A DNA stretch of 39,558 bases from an uncultured Acidobacteriota bacterium (GCA_902825985.1 CADEDC010000055.1:1-39558); one strand, 5' to 3'. Shown: positions 26,150 through 34,307, counted from the stretch's first letter. The notes: generated by a model not told the origin, from the sequence alone. Translations and numbers: made by a program.

Positions 26150-26190
26150 CGTCAGCGGCGCGCCGGACGGCCGGCGGCGCCGCCATCACT

Positions 26191-27147
26191 CTACTCCCTC
26201 TGTCGCCGGATCCGGATGGCGTCGCCCGCCGGCGACGCGCCCTCGATGGTCCGGAAATCGCCCGGCACCTGGAACAGCTCGGGCCCGGGCTCGGCCCGCA
26301 CGAGATTGGTCAACCGGTAGATGGTGTCGCCGTACCGCGGATCCGACTGCCGGCTCATGATGAGCAGCTTCAGCTCGGGCGAGTACCAGCGCTCGGAGAC
26401 GATGCTGATTGGCTGCTCGTTGCCGATCTGGCCGGCCGGAATCACGACCGTCGTCCGGCTGCCCTCCGTGTCGACCCCTTCGATGCTTCGCCGCCCGAGC
26501 GCCTCCACGGTTCCGCCATCGCTGCCTTCCCGGCGCCGGAACACGGCGACCCGGTGGCCGGCGTCCACGGCCTGGGTCATCTCGACGGTCGCCAGCATCG
26601 GCTCGGGCCCGCCATCCGTCTTGGTGATGTGCACCCTCGGCGCCGGCAGCCGATGCGCGGTGCGGGCTTGCGGGTCGAGCAGATACATCGTGCCGGTTTC
26701 GGGATCGTGGATCTGGATCTGGGTGCGCGCGTCGGCGCCGCCGACCAGGTTTCCGAGCACGGCCAGCCCCTGCTCCCGACGCGTCCGCCCCTTGCTGTCG
26801 CGAAACAGCGCCGCCGTGTTCTGGCGGACGATGCGGTTGCCGTCGGCCAGCGTCTGGACGACCTCGGTCACGGCATCGGCCGAGTACGGCGCACCGGCCA
26901 CCGGATCGCCGCCCACCGCCAGCGGCATCGTCAGGAAATCGAAGCCGGACCCGCCCGGCAGGACCATCGGCGCCCCCCCGTCGGCCGGCCCGTCTCTGAG
27001 GACGGTGACGTTCACGTGCCGCTCGACGTGGGGCGGCGCCGGAGACGCCGGTGCCGACGGCAGCGGCGAGGGCACCGCCGACTGGGCGGAGAGGACGACC
27101 GCGCGGCATGCGAACAGCACGCCGGCTGCAACTGCGAACCGGGTCAT
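26191..27147 (-). CDS. Exported protein of unknown function, last gene of an ECF operon
   Basis: This 318-residue protein has a signal peptide (about 1-21). A beta-rich domain carries the segment PYSADAVTEVVQTLADGNRI near residue 87, followed by SKGRTRREQG and MYLLDPQARTAHRL. This pattern is known from many uncharacterised exported acidobacterial proteins. Later VDTEGSRTTVVIPAGQIGNE and PRYGDTIYRL suggest a lipocalin- or outer-membrane-lipoprotein-like fold, but I cannot assign it. Its start overlaps the stop of the anti-sigma-like gene (ATGA, 27144-27147), so it is coupled to the sigma factor operon and may be the sensed or regulated product. Confidence 0.75.
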   Translation of the reverse strand: MTRFAVAAGVLFACRAVVLSAQSAVPSPLPSAPASPAPPHVERHVNVTVLRDGPADGGAPMVLPGGSGFDFLTMPLAVGGDPVAGAPYSADAVTEVVQTLADGNRIVRQNTAALFRDSKGRTRREQGLAVLGNLVGGADARTQIQIHDPETGTMYLLDPQARTAHRLPAPRVHITKTDGGPEPMLATVEMTQAVDAGHRVAVFRRREGSDGGTVEALGRRSIEGVDTEGSRTTVVIPAGQIGNEQPISIVSERWYSPELKLLIMSRQSDPRYGDTIYRLTNLVRAEPGPELFQVPGDFRTIEGASPAGDAIRIRRQRE

Positions 27148-27860
27148 GGAATCCTCCTTGCGGCCGGCACCAGCCTGATGGCCCTCGCCGTGCCGTCTTC
27201 ACCGAACATCACGTCCGCGTCGATCGTCTCGTCATCCTGACGTCCGCCGGCGAGGACGCCGAGATCCACGAGCACGCGCCGCGGCACCTGCACGCGCGAG
27301 AGATGAAACGATTCGAGCCGGTCGTCTCCGACATCGGGCATCAGCGGCGTGAAACGCCACGTCTCGACCGGCCGCAACGGGGTTGACGGGCGCGGCCGCG
27401 GCCGTGGTTTCGGGCGGCGGGGATCGAGCGGCATCGCCGCCCGCGAGGCCTGCGGCATCGTGGCGATCGGCGCGCTGCCGCCGTCGCGGCCGCGCATCCC
27501 GCCCGTCGCCAGCGCCGCCGCGCCGGCGGGCGCCACCGCGTCCGCGAGTGCGGCGGCCGTCGGCTTCACCGGCCGGTTGCGGCCGGCGTCAGGCCGTCGC
27601 GGCAGGACGACCGCCGCCAGAATGGATGCCGCGAGGCCAACCGCCACCGCCAGCGTCCACGGCCACCGGCGCGTCGCCGCGTGCGGGATCCTCGCGGGCC
27701 GGATGGTCGCGGCCGGGATCGCCGCCGGCGCCGACGCAGCGGTGGCATGCCACGTGGCGAACGCCGTCATCGTCCGTTCCTCGAGCGACGCCGGCGGCGT
27801 GATGGCGGCGTCGTATCGCGCGACGTCGCGCAGCAGATCGTCCAGCGGTCCGTCACCCAT
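27144..27860 (-). CDS. Anti-sigma-like single-pass membrane protein
   Basis: This 238-residue protein has a short cytoplasmic N-terminus (about 1-65, starting GDGPLDDLLRDVARYDAAITPP), one membrane segment (66-87, RWPWTLAVAVGLAASILAAVVL) and a Pro/Ala/Arg-rich extracytoplasmic part. The final segment ends DETIDADVMFGEDGTARAIRLV. It follows the ECF sigma gene in the order expected for an anti-sigma factor. No zinc HxxxCxxC motif of the ZAS type is seen, so the sigma-binding mode is unclear. ATG 27860 is favoured because AAGGAG lies 9 bases upstream; an in-frame ATG at 27881 lacks a ribosome site. Confidence 0.72.
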   Translation of the reverse strand: MGDGPLDDLLRDVARYDAAITPPASLEERTMTAFATWHATAASAPAAIPAATIRPARIPHAATRRWPWTLAVAVGLAASILAAVVLPRRPDAGRNRPVKPTAAALADAVAPAGAAALATGGMRGRDGGSAPIATMPQASRAAMPLDPRRPKPRPRPRPSTPLRPVETWRFTPLMPDVGDDRLESFHLSRVQVPRRVLVDLGVLAGGRQDDETIDADVMFGEDGTARAIRLVPAARRIP

Positions 27861-27886
27861 CGCCGTCCACTCCTTCTCCATCGGGC

Positions 27887-28534
27887 TCACGACTGCGGCT
27901 CCATCATACGGGCGGAGCCGGCCAGCAGCAGCTTCACCGCCGCAGCCCCGTCGTCCTGACGCTCGACGGCGTGACAACGGGCGGCGAGCAGACGTCGGGC
28001 GCGGCTGAGGCGCGAGCGAACCGTTCCGACAGGGCAGCCGATGATCGCCGCGGCGTCGTCGTACGACACCGCGTTCAGTTCGCACAACACGATGATGTCG
28101 CGGTAGTGTGCCGGCAGCCGCAGGATGGCGCGGCGCATCGCCGCCAGCCGGGCGGCGTGCAGCATGCCGTCAGCCGGATCGACCCACGGCGTCGGCCGGT
28201 CGCCGGCCTCCAGCTGTTCGAGATCGGTCTCCGCCCGTACACGCCGCTGGCGCTCGCGCTGGAGCACGAGGTGGCGCGCCACGCCGTAGAGATAGGTCGT
28301 GAGGCGGCCACCCGCGGCCTGATAGCGATGGCCGGTGCGGGCGAGCGCCATGAACACGTCCTGTGCGACGTCCTCCGCGACATCGGGCCTGCCGGTCATC
28401 TGCACGGCGAAGCGATAGACCGTCCGCTGGTAGCGCTGGAACAGCTGACCGAACGCCTGGCGGTCGCCGGCGGACATGCGCCGCACGAGGTCGCTGTCGG
28501 ACGTCTCGGATGGGGCGATCGCGTCAGGTTCCAT
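27887..28534 (-). CDS. ECF-family RNA polymerase sigma factor
   Basis: This 215-residue protein has sigma region 2 (about 23-95: LFQRYQRTVYRFAVQMTG, DVAEDVAQDVFMAL, RLTTYLYGVARHLV) and region 4 (about 135-190: AILRLPAHYRDIIVLCEL, SYDDAAAIIGCPVGTVRSRL). It directs RNA polymerase to promoters of an envelope or stress regulon. It is first in a three-gene operon with a membrane anti-sigma-like protein and an exported protein. A GGAACTT element 36-42 bases before the start suggests that it transcribes its own operon. Confidence 0.93.
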   Translation of the reverse strand: MEPDAIAPSETSDSDLVRRMSAGDRQAFGQLFQRYQRTVYRFAVQMTGRPDVAEDVAQDVFMALARTGHRYQAAGGRLTTYLYGVARHLVLQRERQRRVRAETDLEQLEAGDRPTPWVDPADGMLHAARLAAMRRAILRLPAHYRDIIVLCELNAVSYDDAAAIIGCPVGTVRSRLSRARRLLAARCHAVERQDDGAAAVKLLLAGSARMMEPQS

Positions 28535-28545
28535 CGGGCTGCGGA

Positions 28546-28584
28546 ACGTGATTCGCGCGAGGCGCGAAAAAGTTCCAACGGAAC
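28546..28584 (-). promoter_or_regulatory. Candidate ECF-type promoter with palindrome, upstream of the sigma operon
   Basis: On the minus strand GGAACTT (28576-28570) matches the -35 of many ECF promoters, with a possible -10 about 17 bases downstream (around TCACG, 28552-28548). The -35 is half of the palindrome GTTCC-AAC-GGAAC (28572-28584). Confidence 0.5.
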
Positions 28585-28615
28585 CTAGGACGGCCGGCAG
28601 CCGCGTCTGGTCGGC

Positions 28616-29836
28616 CTACTTTTTCGGCACGAGCTTGAGAATCCGCCCGGCGGTATTGTCGGTGAGCAGATACAGCGCACCGTCCGGTCCCTGGCGGACG
28701 TCGCGGATGCGTTCGTTCACCGACGGGAGCAGGCGCTCCTCGCCGACGACCTTGTCGCCATCGAGCGTCAGGCGGACGAGACGCTGGCTGGCGAGTCCGC
28801 CGATGAACAGGCTGCCCTTCCACGCCGGGAAGAGGTCACCGGTGTAGAACGTCATGCCGCTGGGCGCAATGACCGGGTCCCAGTAGTACAACGGCTGTTC
28901 CATGCCGGCCCGCGCCTGGATACCGCCGGTGATCGGACCGCCCCGGTACTCGATGCCGTAGGCGATCGTCGGCCAGCCATAGTCCTTCCCCTGGCGGGCG
29001 ATGTTGAGTTCGTCGCCGCCGCGCGTGCCGTGTTCGACCTCCCACAGTTCGCCGGTCGTCGGGTGGAGCGCCGCCGCCTGGACATTGCGATGGCCGATCG
29101 ACCAGATTTCCGGCCGCGCGCCGGCCTGTCCGACGAACGGATTGTCCTGGGGGATCGAGCCGTCCGGATTGATCCGCGCGATCTTGCCGAGAAGCCCGTC
29201 GGTCCGCTGCGCCTGCATGCGCCCCTCGGTAATCGATCGATCGCCGTTCGTGATGAACAGCGTGCCGTCACGTCCGAAGACGAGGCGGCCGCCGAAGTGG
29301 GCGCGCGAATCGAGCGACGGCGTCTGGTGATAGATGATCTGGACGTTGTCGAGCCGCGGCTCGGTGCCGTCGACCAGCATGCCGCGGCCGACGGCGGTGT
29401 TGTTGGCGCCGCCGTCGCGCGGTTCGGAAAACGAAAAATACACCAGCTTGTTGCTGGCAAACGCCGGGTCGAGCGTCAGGCCGAGCAGGCCGCCCTGACC
29501 TCGTGCATCGACCTTCGGCAGTCCGGCCAGCGGCGCGGACACGCGGCCGTCAGGGCTGACGATCCGCATGCGGCCCGGCTTCTCGGTGACGAGGATGCGG
29601 CCGTCCGGAAGGAAGGTCATCCCCCACGGCGACTCGAGCCCCTGTGCGACGGTGACCACCTCGACGGCGACCGACGACCGGTCTTCGGGGGCGCGTGTCT
29701 GGCCGGGAAATGCCGGCGACTGGCCGCGGCCGTTCGCCGGCCGGGGATCGACACCGCCCTCCTGCGCCGACGCCGATGGCAACCCGACTGCCGACGCTGC
29801 CAGGACGAGCGCGGCCACGATCCACTGCATCTTCAT
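28616..29836 (-). CDS. Soluble PQQ-dependent glucose/sorbosone dehydrogenase-like protein
   Basis: This 406-residue protein has a Sec signal (1-25, ending ASAQ) and a six-blade GSDH propeller (Asd/YliI type). Family motifs are [70 protein letters not shown] and GKDYGWP. Members oxidise aldose sugars with PQQ in the periplasm. No PQQ biosynthesis genes are in the window, so the cofactor or enzyme activity is unproven. The GGAG ribosome site lies 7 bases before the ATG. It is about 81 bases from the sigma gene start; no shared promoter is visible. Confidence 0.9.
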   Translation of the reverse strand: MKMQWIVAALVLAASAVGLPSASAQEGGVDPRPANGRGQSPAFPGQTRAPEDRSSVAVEVVTVAQGLESPWGMTFLPDGRILVTEKPGRMRIVSPDGRVSAPLAGLPKVDARGQGGLLGLTLDPAFASNKLVYFSFSEPRDGGANNTAVGRGMLVDGTEPRLDNVQIIYHQTPSLDSRAHFGGRLVFGRDGTLFITNGDRSITEGRMQAQRTDGLLGKIARINPDGSIPQDNPFVGQAGARPEIWSIGHRNVQAAALHPTTGELWEVEHGTRGGDELNIARQGKDYGWPTIAYGIEYRGGPITGGIQARAGMEQPLYYWDPVIAPSGMTFYTGDLFPAWKGSLFIGGLASQRLVRLTLDGDKVVGEERLLPSVNERIRDVRQGPDGALYLLTDNTAGRILKLVPKK

Positions 29837-29922
29837 GTCGAACTCCGAACAGCCTCTGGTGAACGTCCCGAAACCCTATTGGACGCCGACGGCGGTCCGG
29901 ACGGTCCTGGCCGTCGCCGTGG

Positions 29923-31062
29923 TCAGGCCGGGGCGCTCGCGGCCGTGCTCGCGGATAGCGCCCCGAAGGCACGCTCGACCGCTTCGCGCTTGCGCCGGTA
30001 GTGGTCCTGGAGTTCGACGCCGAGATGCGCCACCTGCTCGGCAGCGTACTTGGCGAGCGCCGCATCGTAGGCGGCGCGGACCTGTTCGGCCGTCGCGTCC
30101 CGGGCAATGCCGAGCACGGCATGGGGGTCGACCGTATCATCGACGCCGAGCGTCGCGGCCGCCGCCTCCTGCCATCGCCGGTGGTCGGCTTCACGGCGTC
30201 GATCAGCCTCGCGGCTGCGTTCCGCCTGGGCCAGCGCCTCCGTTTCGCGCTGCTTCCGCTGGGCGTCGGCCGCCGCCTGCTCGGCTTCGCGGTGGCGCGC
30301 GTCGGCCTCGTCCTGCGCCCGCAGCGCTGCGTCGGCCAGCGCCTGCGCCTGCTCGCTCCGCTCGGCCGCGGCGCGCCGCTGGCTTTCCGCCAGGTCGTGG
30401 CGGCAGGCCGCGCAGAGGTCGCCGGCATTGGCCAGCTCACCGCAGACGCGACACAGGACGAGTCCCGGTTTCCGGCGGCGCGTCCAGACTGCGTAGCCGC
30501 CGGCCGCGGCGGCGAACAGCCCTACCAGACCGAGCCCGGCCCACGATGACCATCCGGCAGCCGGGCCCGACACGGCCGCCGCTGCCACTTCTGCGGGCCC
30601 GGCCGCCACCGGGTCCACGGGCGGCGGCGCCGGCGCCGCGTCCGGCACGAGGGCCGGCCGGGTACGGCCACGGGCAATCACCAGCGTCGTCAGGCGCTGG
30701 TCGAGGCAGGCCACGTACTCGTCCCGGCCGCGCTCGGTGCGCAGGGCCGTGCAGGCACGATCGATGGTGCGTCGTTCCGCCGCCGAGAGCTTCTGCAGGT
30801 CCCTGCCGAACTCGACACGCAGGCCGGCGAGCTGTTCGTTGAGGCAGATGTCATAGGCCTCGGGCGTCAGCATCGCCTGGCCCGGCGCGCGGCACGCGTG
30901 TTCGACCACGGCCTGCTCGAGCGGCGTCGGCGGCGCCGGAAGCGGACCTTCGACGAGCGGCGCGGGCGGCGCCGGCGCGTTGACCTGCGCTCCGGCGACG
31001 CCCGGTCCGCACCCGAGCCATATGGCGAGGACGAGGATGCGGACGACCGGCGTGGACCTCAT
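29923..31062 (-). CDS. Membrane protein with periplasmic Cys-rich part, zinc ribbon, coiled coil and degenerate J domain
   Basis: This 379-residue protein has a signal peptide (1-25). A periplasmic part of about 145 residues has four cysteines (57, 73, 104, 119) that could form two disulfides. One membrane helix (about 173-193) is followed by a zinc ribbon with Cys204, Cys207, Cys217 and Cys220. An Ala/Glu/Arg-rich coiled coil (about 222-300) leads to a C-terminal J-like domain (about 312-371, DPHAVLGIARDATAEQVRAA...). The J-domain HPD motif is missing: where YHPDKV is expected the sequence is YAAEQV (339-344). The HLG segment after it is as in some bacterial J proteins. The ribbon, coil and J part should face the cytoplasm. 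Role unknown; a stimulating effect on DnaK is unlikely without HPD. GGGGGAG lies about 10 bases before the start. Confidence 0.78.
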   Translation of the reverse strand: MRSTPVVRILVLAIWLGCGPGVAGAQVNAPAPPAPLVEGPLPAPPTPLEQAVVEHACRAPGQAMLTPEAYDICLNEQLAGLRVEFGRDLQKLSAAERRTIDRACTALRTERGRDEYVACLDQRLTTLVIARGRTRPALVPDAAPAPPPVDPVAAGPAEVAAAAVSGPAAGWSSWAGLGLVGLFAAAAGGYAVWTRRRKPGLVLCRVCGELANAGDLCAACRHDLAESQRRAAAERSEQAQALADAALRAQDEADARHREAEQAAADAQRKQRETEALAQAERSREADRRREADHRRWQEAAAATLGVDDTVDPHAVLGIARDATAEQVRAAYDAALAKYAAEQVAHLGVELQDHYRRKREAVERAFGALSASTAASAPA

Positions 31063-31148
31063 GCGTTACAGCTCCCCCAGTCCCTATCGGCCGATCGGCG
31101 GATCGGGCACACCGGCTGCACGGAACGGCGCGAATCGGGTGGCGATGT

Positions 31149-31154
31149 CATACT
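31149..31154 (+). promoter_or_regulatory. Possible -10 element CATACT, 7 bases before the ABC exporter start
   Basis: CATACT (4 of 6) is followed by 7 bases and the ATG at 31162. AAGG is only 2 bases from the ATG, too close for a ribosome site, so a leaderless start is likely. Confidence 0.35.
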
Positions 31155-31161
31155 CAAGGTC

Positions 31162-32973
31162 ATGCGTCTCCTGTTCCAATACCTGCGGAACTATCGCGGA
31201 CTCGTTGCGCTGGCGCTCGGGCTCGCGACGGTCAACCAGGTCTTCTCGCTGCTCGACCCGCTGATTTTCCGGCATGTGATCGACGAGTACGCCACCCGCT
31301 TCCAGGAATACACGACCGGCGAGTTCTTTCGCGGCGTCAGCCTGCTGCTCGGAGCGGCCGTCGGCGTCGCCTTCGTGTCACGCGTCGCCAAGAACTTCCA
31401 GGACTACGTGATCAACGTGATCACCCAGCGGCTCGGGGCACAGCTCTATTCCGACGGCATCCGCCACTCGCTCGAGCTGCCGTACTCCGTGTTCGAGGAT
31501 CAGCGCAGCGGCGAAACGCTCGGGCGCCTGCAGAAGGTGCGCACCGACGTGGAGAAGCTGATCACGACCAGCATCAACGTGCTCTTCACGTCGCTCGTCG
31601 GCATCGTCTTCGTGATGATCTACGCGTTCAGCGTCCACTGGGTGATCGCGCCGGTGTATTTCCTCACCGTGCCGTTGCTGGCGGTGCTGAGTTCGGTCCT
31701 GAGCCGGCGGATCAAGCAGATCCAGAAGGTCATCGTCGCCGAAACGACGGCGCTCGCCGGATCGACGACCGAGTCGCTGCGCAACATCGAGCTCGTGAAG
31801 AGCCTCGGGCTCGGCCAGCAGGAGATCAACCGGCTGAACGGCACGACGCACAAGATCCTGCAGCTCGAGCTGAAGAAGGTCCGGTATCTGCGGAGCCTGA
31901 GCTTCATCCAGGGGACGGCGGTGAACCTGTTGCGCACCAGCATCCTGTTCCTGATGCTCTACCTGATCTACACGCGCGCCATCACCGTCGGCCAGTTCTT
32001 CTCGCTGTTCATCTACTCGTTCTTCATCTTCGGACCGTTGCAGGAAATCGGCAACGTCATCAACGTCTACCGCGAGACCGAAGCGTCGCTGAACATCTAC
32101 GAGGGCATCCTGCGCATGCCGACCGAGCGGCGCCCGGCGCAGCCGAGGCCGCTGGCCGACCTGCGGACCCTCGCGTTCGATCACGTCACCTTCCAGCACC
32201 AGTCCGCGTCGTCGCCAGCGGTGACCGATATCTCGTTCGAGGTCGCGCGCGGCGAAACGATTGCGTTCGTCGGTCCGTCGGGCGCCGGCAAGACGACGCT
32301 CGTCAAGCTGCTGGTCGGGTTGTATCCGGCGAAGGACGGCCGGATCCTCTACAACGGCATCTCGTCCGACGCCATCGATCTCGACGACCTGCGAGCGCGG
32401 ATCGGCTTCGTCACGCAGGACACGCAGCTCTTCTCCGGGACGATTCGCGAGAACCTGCGCTTCGTCAACCCGACCGCCACCGATGCCGAGTGCCTCGAGG
32501 TGCTGCACAAGGCGGCGTGCGATTCGCTGCTGGCGCGCGCCGACAGCGGGCTCGACACCGTCATCGGGGAAGGTGGTGTCAAGGTGTCGGGCGGCGAGAA
32601 ACAGCGCCTGTCGATCGCCCGGGCGCTGCTGCGGCGGCCGCACCTGCTGGTCTTCGACGAGGCGACGTCGGCGCTCGACTCGATCACCGAGGAGGGGATT
32701 GTCGACACCATCCGCACCGTCGCCGCGAGCGGCGACGCGATCACCGTCCTCATCGCGCACCGGCTGTCGACGATCATGCACGCCGACCGCATCCACGTCC
32801 TCGAACGCGGCGCCATCGTCGAAGTCGGACGCCACGACGAGCTGGTCGAACAGAAGGGGCTGTACTACGCGATGTGGCGCCAGCAGATTGGCGAGCGTCG
32901 CGGCGCCGACGCCGCCCGCGATGTGCGGAGCGCCGTCGCCGGGGCCAGCCGCCTGGCCCCGGCCGCCACCTAG
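31162..32973 (+). CDS. ABC exporter, fused membrane and ATPase domains
   Basis: This 603-residue half-transporter of the MsbA/multidrug type has a six-helix membrane domain (about 1-320). Its ATPase domain (about 335-575) has Walker A GPSGAGKTT at 371-379, Q-loop VTQDTQLFSG, signature VSGGEKQR near 476, Walker B LLVFDEATSALD near 497 and H-loop IAHRLST. It is expected to work as a homodimer in the inner membrane, exporting lipids, drugs or peptides. No C39 peptidase domain is present. The Met at 31162 fits the family N-terminus (RLLFQYLRNYRGLVALAL). A perfect hairpin lies inside the last codons (32941-32960). Confidence 0.92.
   Translation: MRLLFQYLRNYRGLVALALGLATVNQVFSLLDPLIFRHVIDEYATRFQEYTTGEFFRGVSLLLGAAVGVAFVSRVAKNFQDYVINVITQRLGAQLYSDGIRHSLELPYSVFEDQRSGETLGRLQKVRTDVEKLITTSINVLFTSLVGIVFVMIYAFSVHWVIAPVYFLTVPLLAVLSSVLSRRIKQIQKVIVAETTALAGSTTESLRNIELVKSLGLGQQEINRLNGTTHKILQLELKKVRYLRSLSFIQGTAVNLLRTSILFLMLYLIYTRAITVGQFFSLFIYSFFIFGPLQEIGNVINVYRETEASLNIYEGILRMPTERRPAQPRPLADLRTLAFDHVTFQHQSASSPAVTDISFEVARGETIAFVGPSGAGKTTLVKLLVGLYPAKDGRILYNGISSDAIDLDDLRARIGFVTQDTQLFSGTIRENLRFVNPTATDAECLEVLHKAACDSLLARADSGLDTVIGEGGVKVSGGEKQRLSIARALLRRPHLLVFDEATSALDSITEEGIVDTIRTVAASGDAITVLIAHRLSTIMHADRIHVLERGAIVEVGRHDELVEQKGLYYAMWRQQIGERRGADAARDVRSAVAGASRLAPAAT
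32941..32960 (+). terminator. Strong hairpin inside the 3' end of the ABC exporter gene
   Basis: GGGGCCAG (32941-32948), a 4-base loop CCGC and CTGGCCCC (32953-32960) form a perfect 8-bp stem within the last codons. A second 6-bp stem, GCCGCC/GGCGGC, lies at 32979-32997, just after the stop. No T-run. Confidence 0.35.
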
Positions 32974-33020
32974 GGACGGCCGCCGGCACCAGGCGGCGGG
33001 GAGCTGCCAGGGATGTCGCG

Positions 33021-33569
33021 TCAGTTGCCGACGGGGGTGGCGCCGGCGGTCACGCAGCGGCCCGCGTCCACCGTCGGCGCGCGGCCGCGGTCCAGCCGAT
33101 AGAGTCCGCCGCGGTCGTCACCACAGAAGGCCGGCAGTCCGGCGTCGGCATCGAGCGGCACCGCGGTCATGGCATACGCGACCAGCGCTGTCGGCGACAG
33201 CGTGCCGTCGCGCGACGTCGAGGCGCGCGGGCCGTCGTGGAAACGGAAGCGATAGCCGAACCGGGTGGCCCAGGCGAGCCGGGCATCGAGATAGGTCGGC
33301 GGATACGGGTTGATGGCGGCGCAGGAGTCCTGGATGACGCACTCGAGCCGATCGTAGTAGCCGTGCACCGACCGGTAGAGGCTCTCGCCGAGCTGAATCG
33401 CGCGGATGCTCTCGGCGGCGCGGTCTTGCAGGGCGGCCTCCGGCATCGTGGCGACGTCCACGGCCGGGTGGGCCAGCGGCCACAGCAGGACGAAGCCGAG
33501 CAGCCCGAGGAACAGCAGCGGCCGCCGCCGCCTGGCGCGCACGCCGAGCCGGTGCAGCACGGTTTTCAT
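33021..33569 (-). CDS. Membrane-anchored pilin-like protein of unknown function
   Basis: This 182-residue protein has a basic N-terminus with one membrane helix (about 20-40, PLLFLGLLGFVLLWPLAHPAVD) and a globular part. That part starts RAAESIRAIQLGESLYRSVHGYYDRLECV, continues YLDARLAWATRFGYRFRF and has four cysteines near 113, 119, 164 and 174. The pattern after the helix resembles the C-terminal half of type II/IV pilin-like proteins common in Acidobacteria, but the prepilin peptidase site (GFTLIE-type) is absent, so it is unlikely to be processed as a pilin. ATG 33569 has GAGG just upstream; longer frames are not supported. It diverges from the truncated SRPBCC gene. Confidence 0.65.
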   Translation of the reverse strand: MKTVLHRLGVRARRRRPLLFLGLLGFVLLWPLAHPAVDVATMPEAALQDRAAESIRAIQLGESLYRSVHGYYDRLECVIQDSCAAINPYPPTYLDARLAWATRFGYRFRFHDGPRASTSRDGTLSPTALVAYAMTAVPLDADAGLPAFCGDDRGGLYRLDRGRAPTVDAGRCVTAGATPVGN

Positions 33570-33618
33570 CGGCCTCGCGGCGCCCGCCATGTCGACGGCC
33601 ATTCTGGCAGGAGACACC

Positions 33619-33729
33619 ATGGATTTCCAGATCTCGATCGACATCGACGCGCCGGCGGACACCGTCTGGCGGGTGATGGCCGATGTCGAGCGCTGGCCCG
33701 GTCGGGGCCGCGCGCCTGAGCAGGTATGA
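33619..33729 (+). pseudogene. Truncated SRPBCC (polyketide cyclase-like) gene, N-terminal 36 residues
   Basis: The frame begins with the SRPBCC family start MDFQISIDIDAPADTVW and DVERWP, where DVERWPEW is usual. The match then breaks off into GRGRAPEQV and stops. An AGGAG ribosome site (33609-33613) lies 5 bases before the ATG. A full family member has about 140-150 residues, so about three quarters are missing. The break lies next to the exported methyltransferase start (33736). It may be a remnant left by a deletion, or it could still be translated. Confidence 0.72.
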
Positions 33730-33730
33730 T
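33725..33730 (+). promoter_or_regulatory. -10 element TATGAT, overlapping the SRPBCC remnant stop
   Basis: TATGAT (5 of 6 matches) is followed by 5 bases and the ATG of the methyltransferase gene at 33736. Its TGA is the stop of the truncated SRPBCC frame. No clear -35 was found. Confidence 0.4.
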
Positions 33731-33735
33731 GAGCC

Positions 33736-34278
33736 ATGGCGGCTGCGCTCGCTTCGCTGGCGTCCCTCGCGGCGCTGATCGTGACGCTGACGGTTCAGCC
33801 GTCCACGCCGCCACCGCCCCGCCGTCCGGACGTGCCGTACGTGCCGATGCCGGACAACCTCGTCATGGCGCTGCTGAGTCTGGCGCAGGTCACGCCGCGT
33901 GATGTCGTCTACGATCTCGGCTCCGGCGACGGTCGTATCCCGATTGCCGCCGCCAAGATGTTCGGCGCGCGCGCCATCGGCATCGAGATCGAGAGCAACC
34001 TGATCCGCCGCTCCAACGAGGCGCTCGCGAAGGCCGGTGTCGGCGCTCTGGTGACGTTCCTGAATCAGGACCTCTTCGAATCCGACATCAGTCGCGCCAC
34101 CGTGGTCACGCTCTTCCTGAATCCGGGGGTGAACCAGCGCCTGATGCCGAAGCTGCAGCACGAGCTGCGGCCGGGTACGCGGGTCGTCTCGCTCAACTTC
34201 GACATGGGGGACATCTGGCCGGCAGACCACGTCCAGGACGTCGATGGTCTGAAGATGTATCTGTGGACGATCCGCTAG
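33736..34278 (+). CDS. SAM-dependent methyltransferase with N-terminal signal or anchor
   Basis: This 180-residue class I methyltransferase has motif I YDLGSGDGRIPIAAA near residues 59-73, then AIGIEIESNLIRRSNEAL and a strand VVTLFLNPGVN. The pattern is like the DOT1-/ATPSCKMT-type protein methyltransferases. Before it lies a hydrophobic N-terminus (ALASLASLAALIVTLTVQ) and a Pro-rich stretch PSTPPPPRRPDVP, as for an exported or membrane-anchored protein. SAM is not expected in the periplasm, so either the protein is anchored with its domain in the cytoplasm or the start lies downstream of the signal-like part. Start at 33736 follows the TATGAT element. Target unknown. Confidence 0.8.
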   Translation: MAAALASLASLAALIVTLTVQPSTPPPPRRPDVPYVPMPDNLVMALLSLAQVTPRDVVYDLGSGDGRIPIAAAKMFGARAIGIEIESNLIRRSNEALAKAGVGALVTFLNQDLFESDISRATVVTLFLNPGVNQRLMPKLQHELRPGTRVVSLNFDMGDIWPADHVQDVDGLKMYLWTIR

Positions 34279-34307
34279 ACCGCTAGACGCGTGTCGGCCC
34301 GGTCACC

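Noticed and set aside
26150..26190. 14-codon leader frame (MAAPPAVRRAADDA) overlapping the acyltransferase-hydrolase start
   Set aside because: It is short, has no regulatory residues, and overlaps a palindrome-rich 41-base gap; composition alone explains it.
31378..32835. Minus-strand frame of 485 codons opposite the ABC exporter
   Set aside because: Antisense to Walker A, signature and Walker B motifs on the plus strand; composition is typical of a shadow frame.
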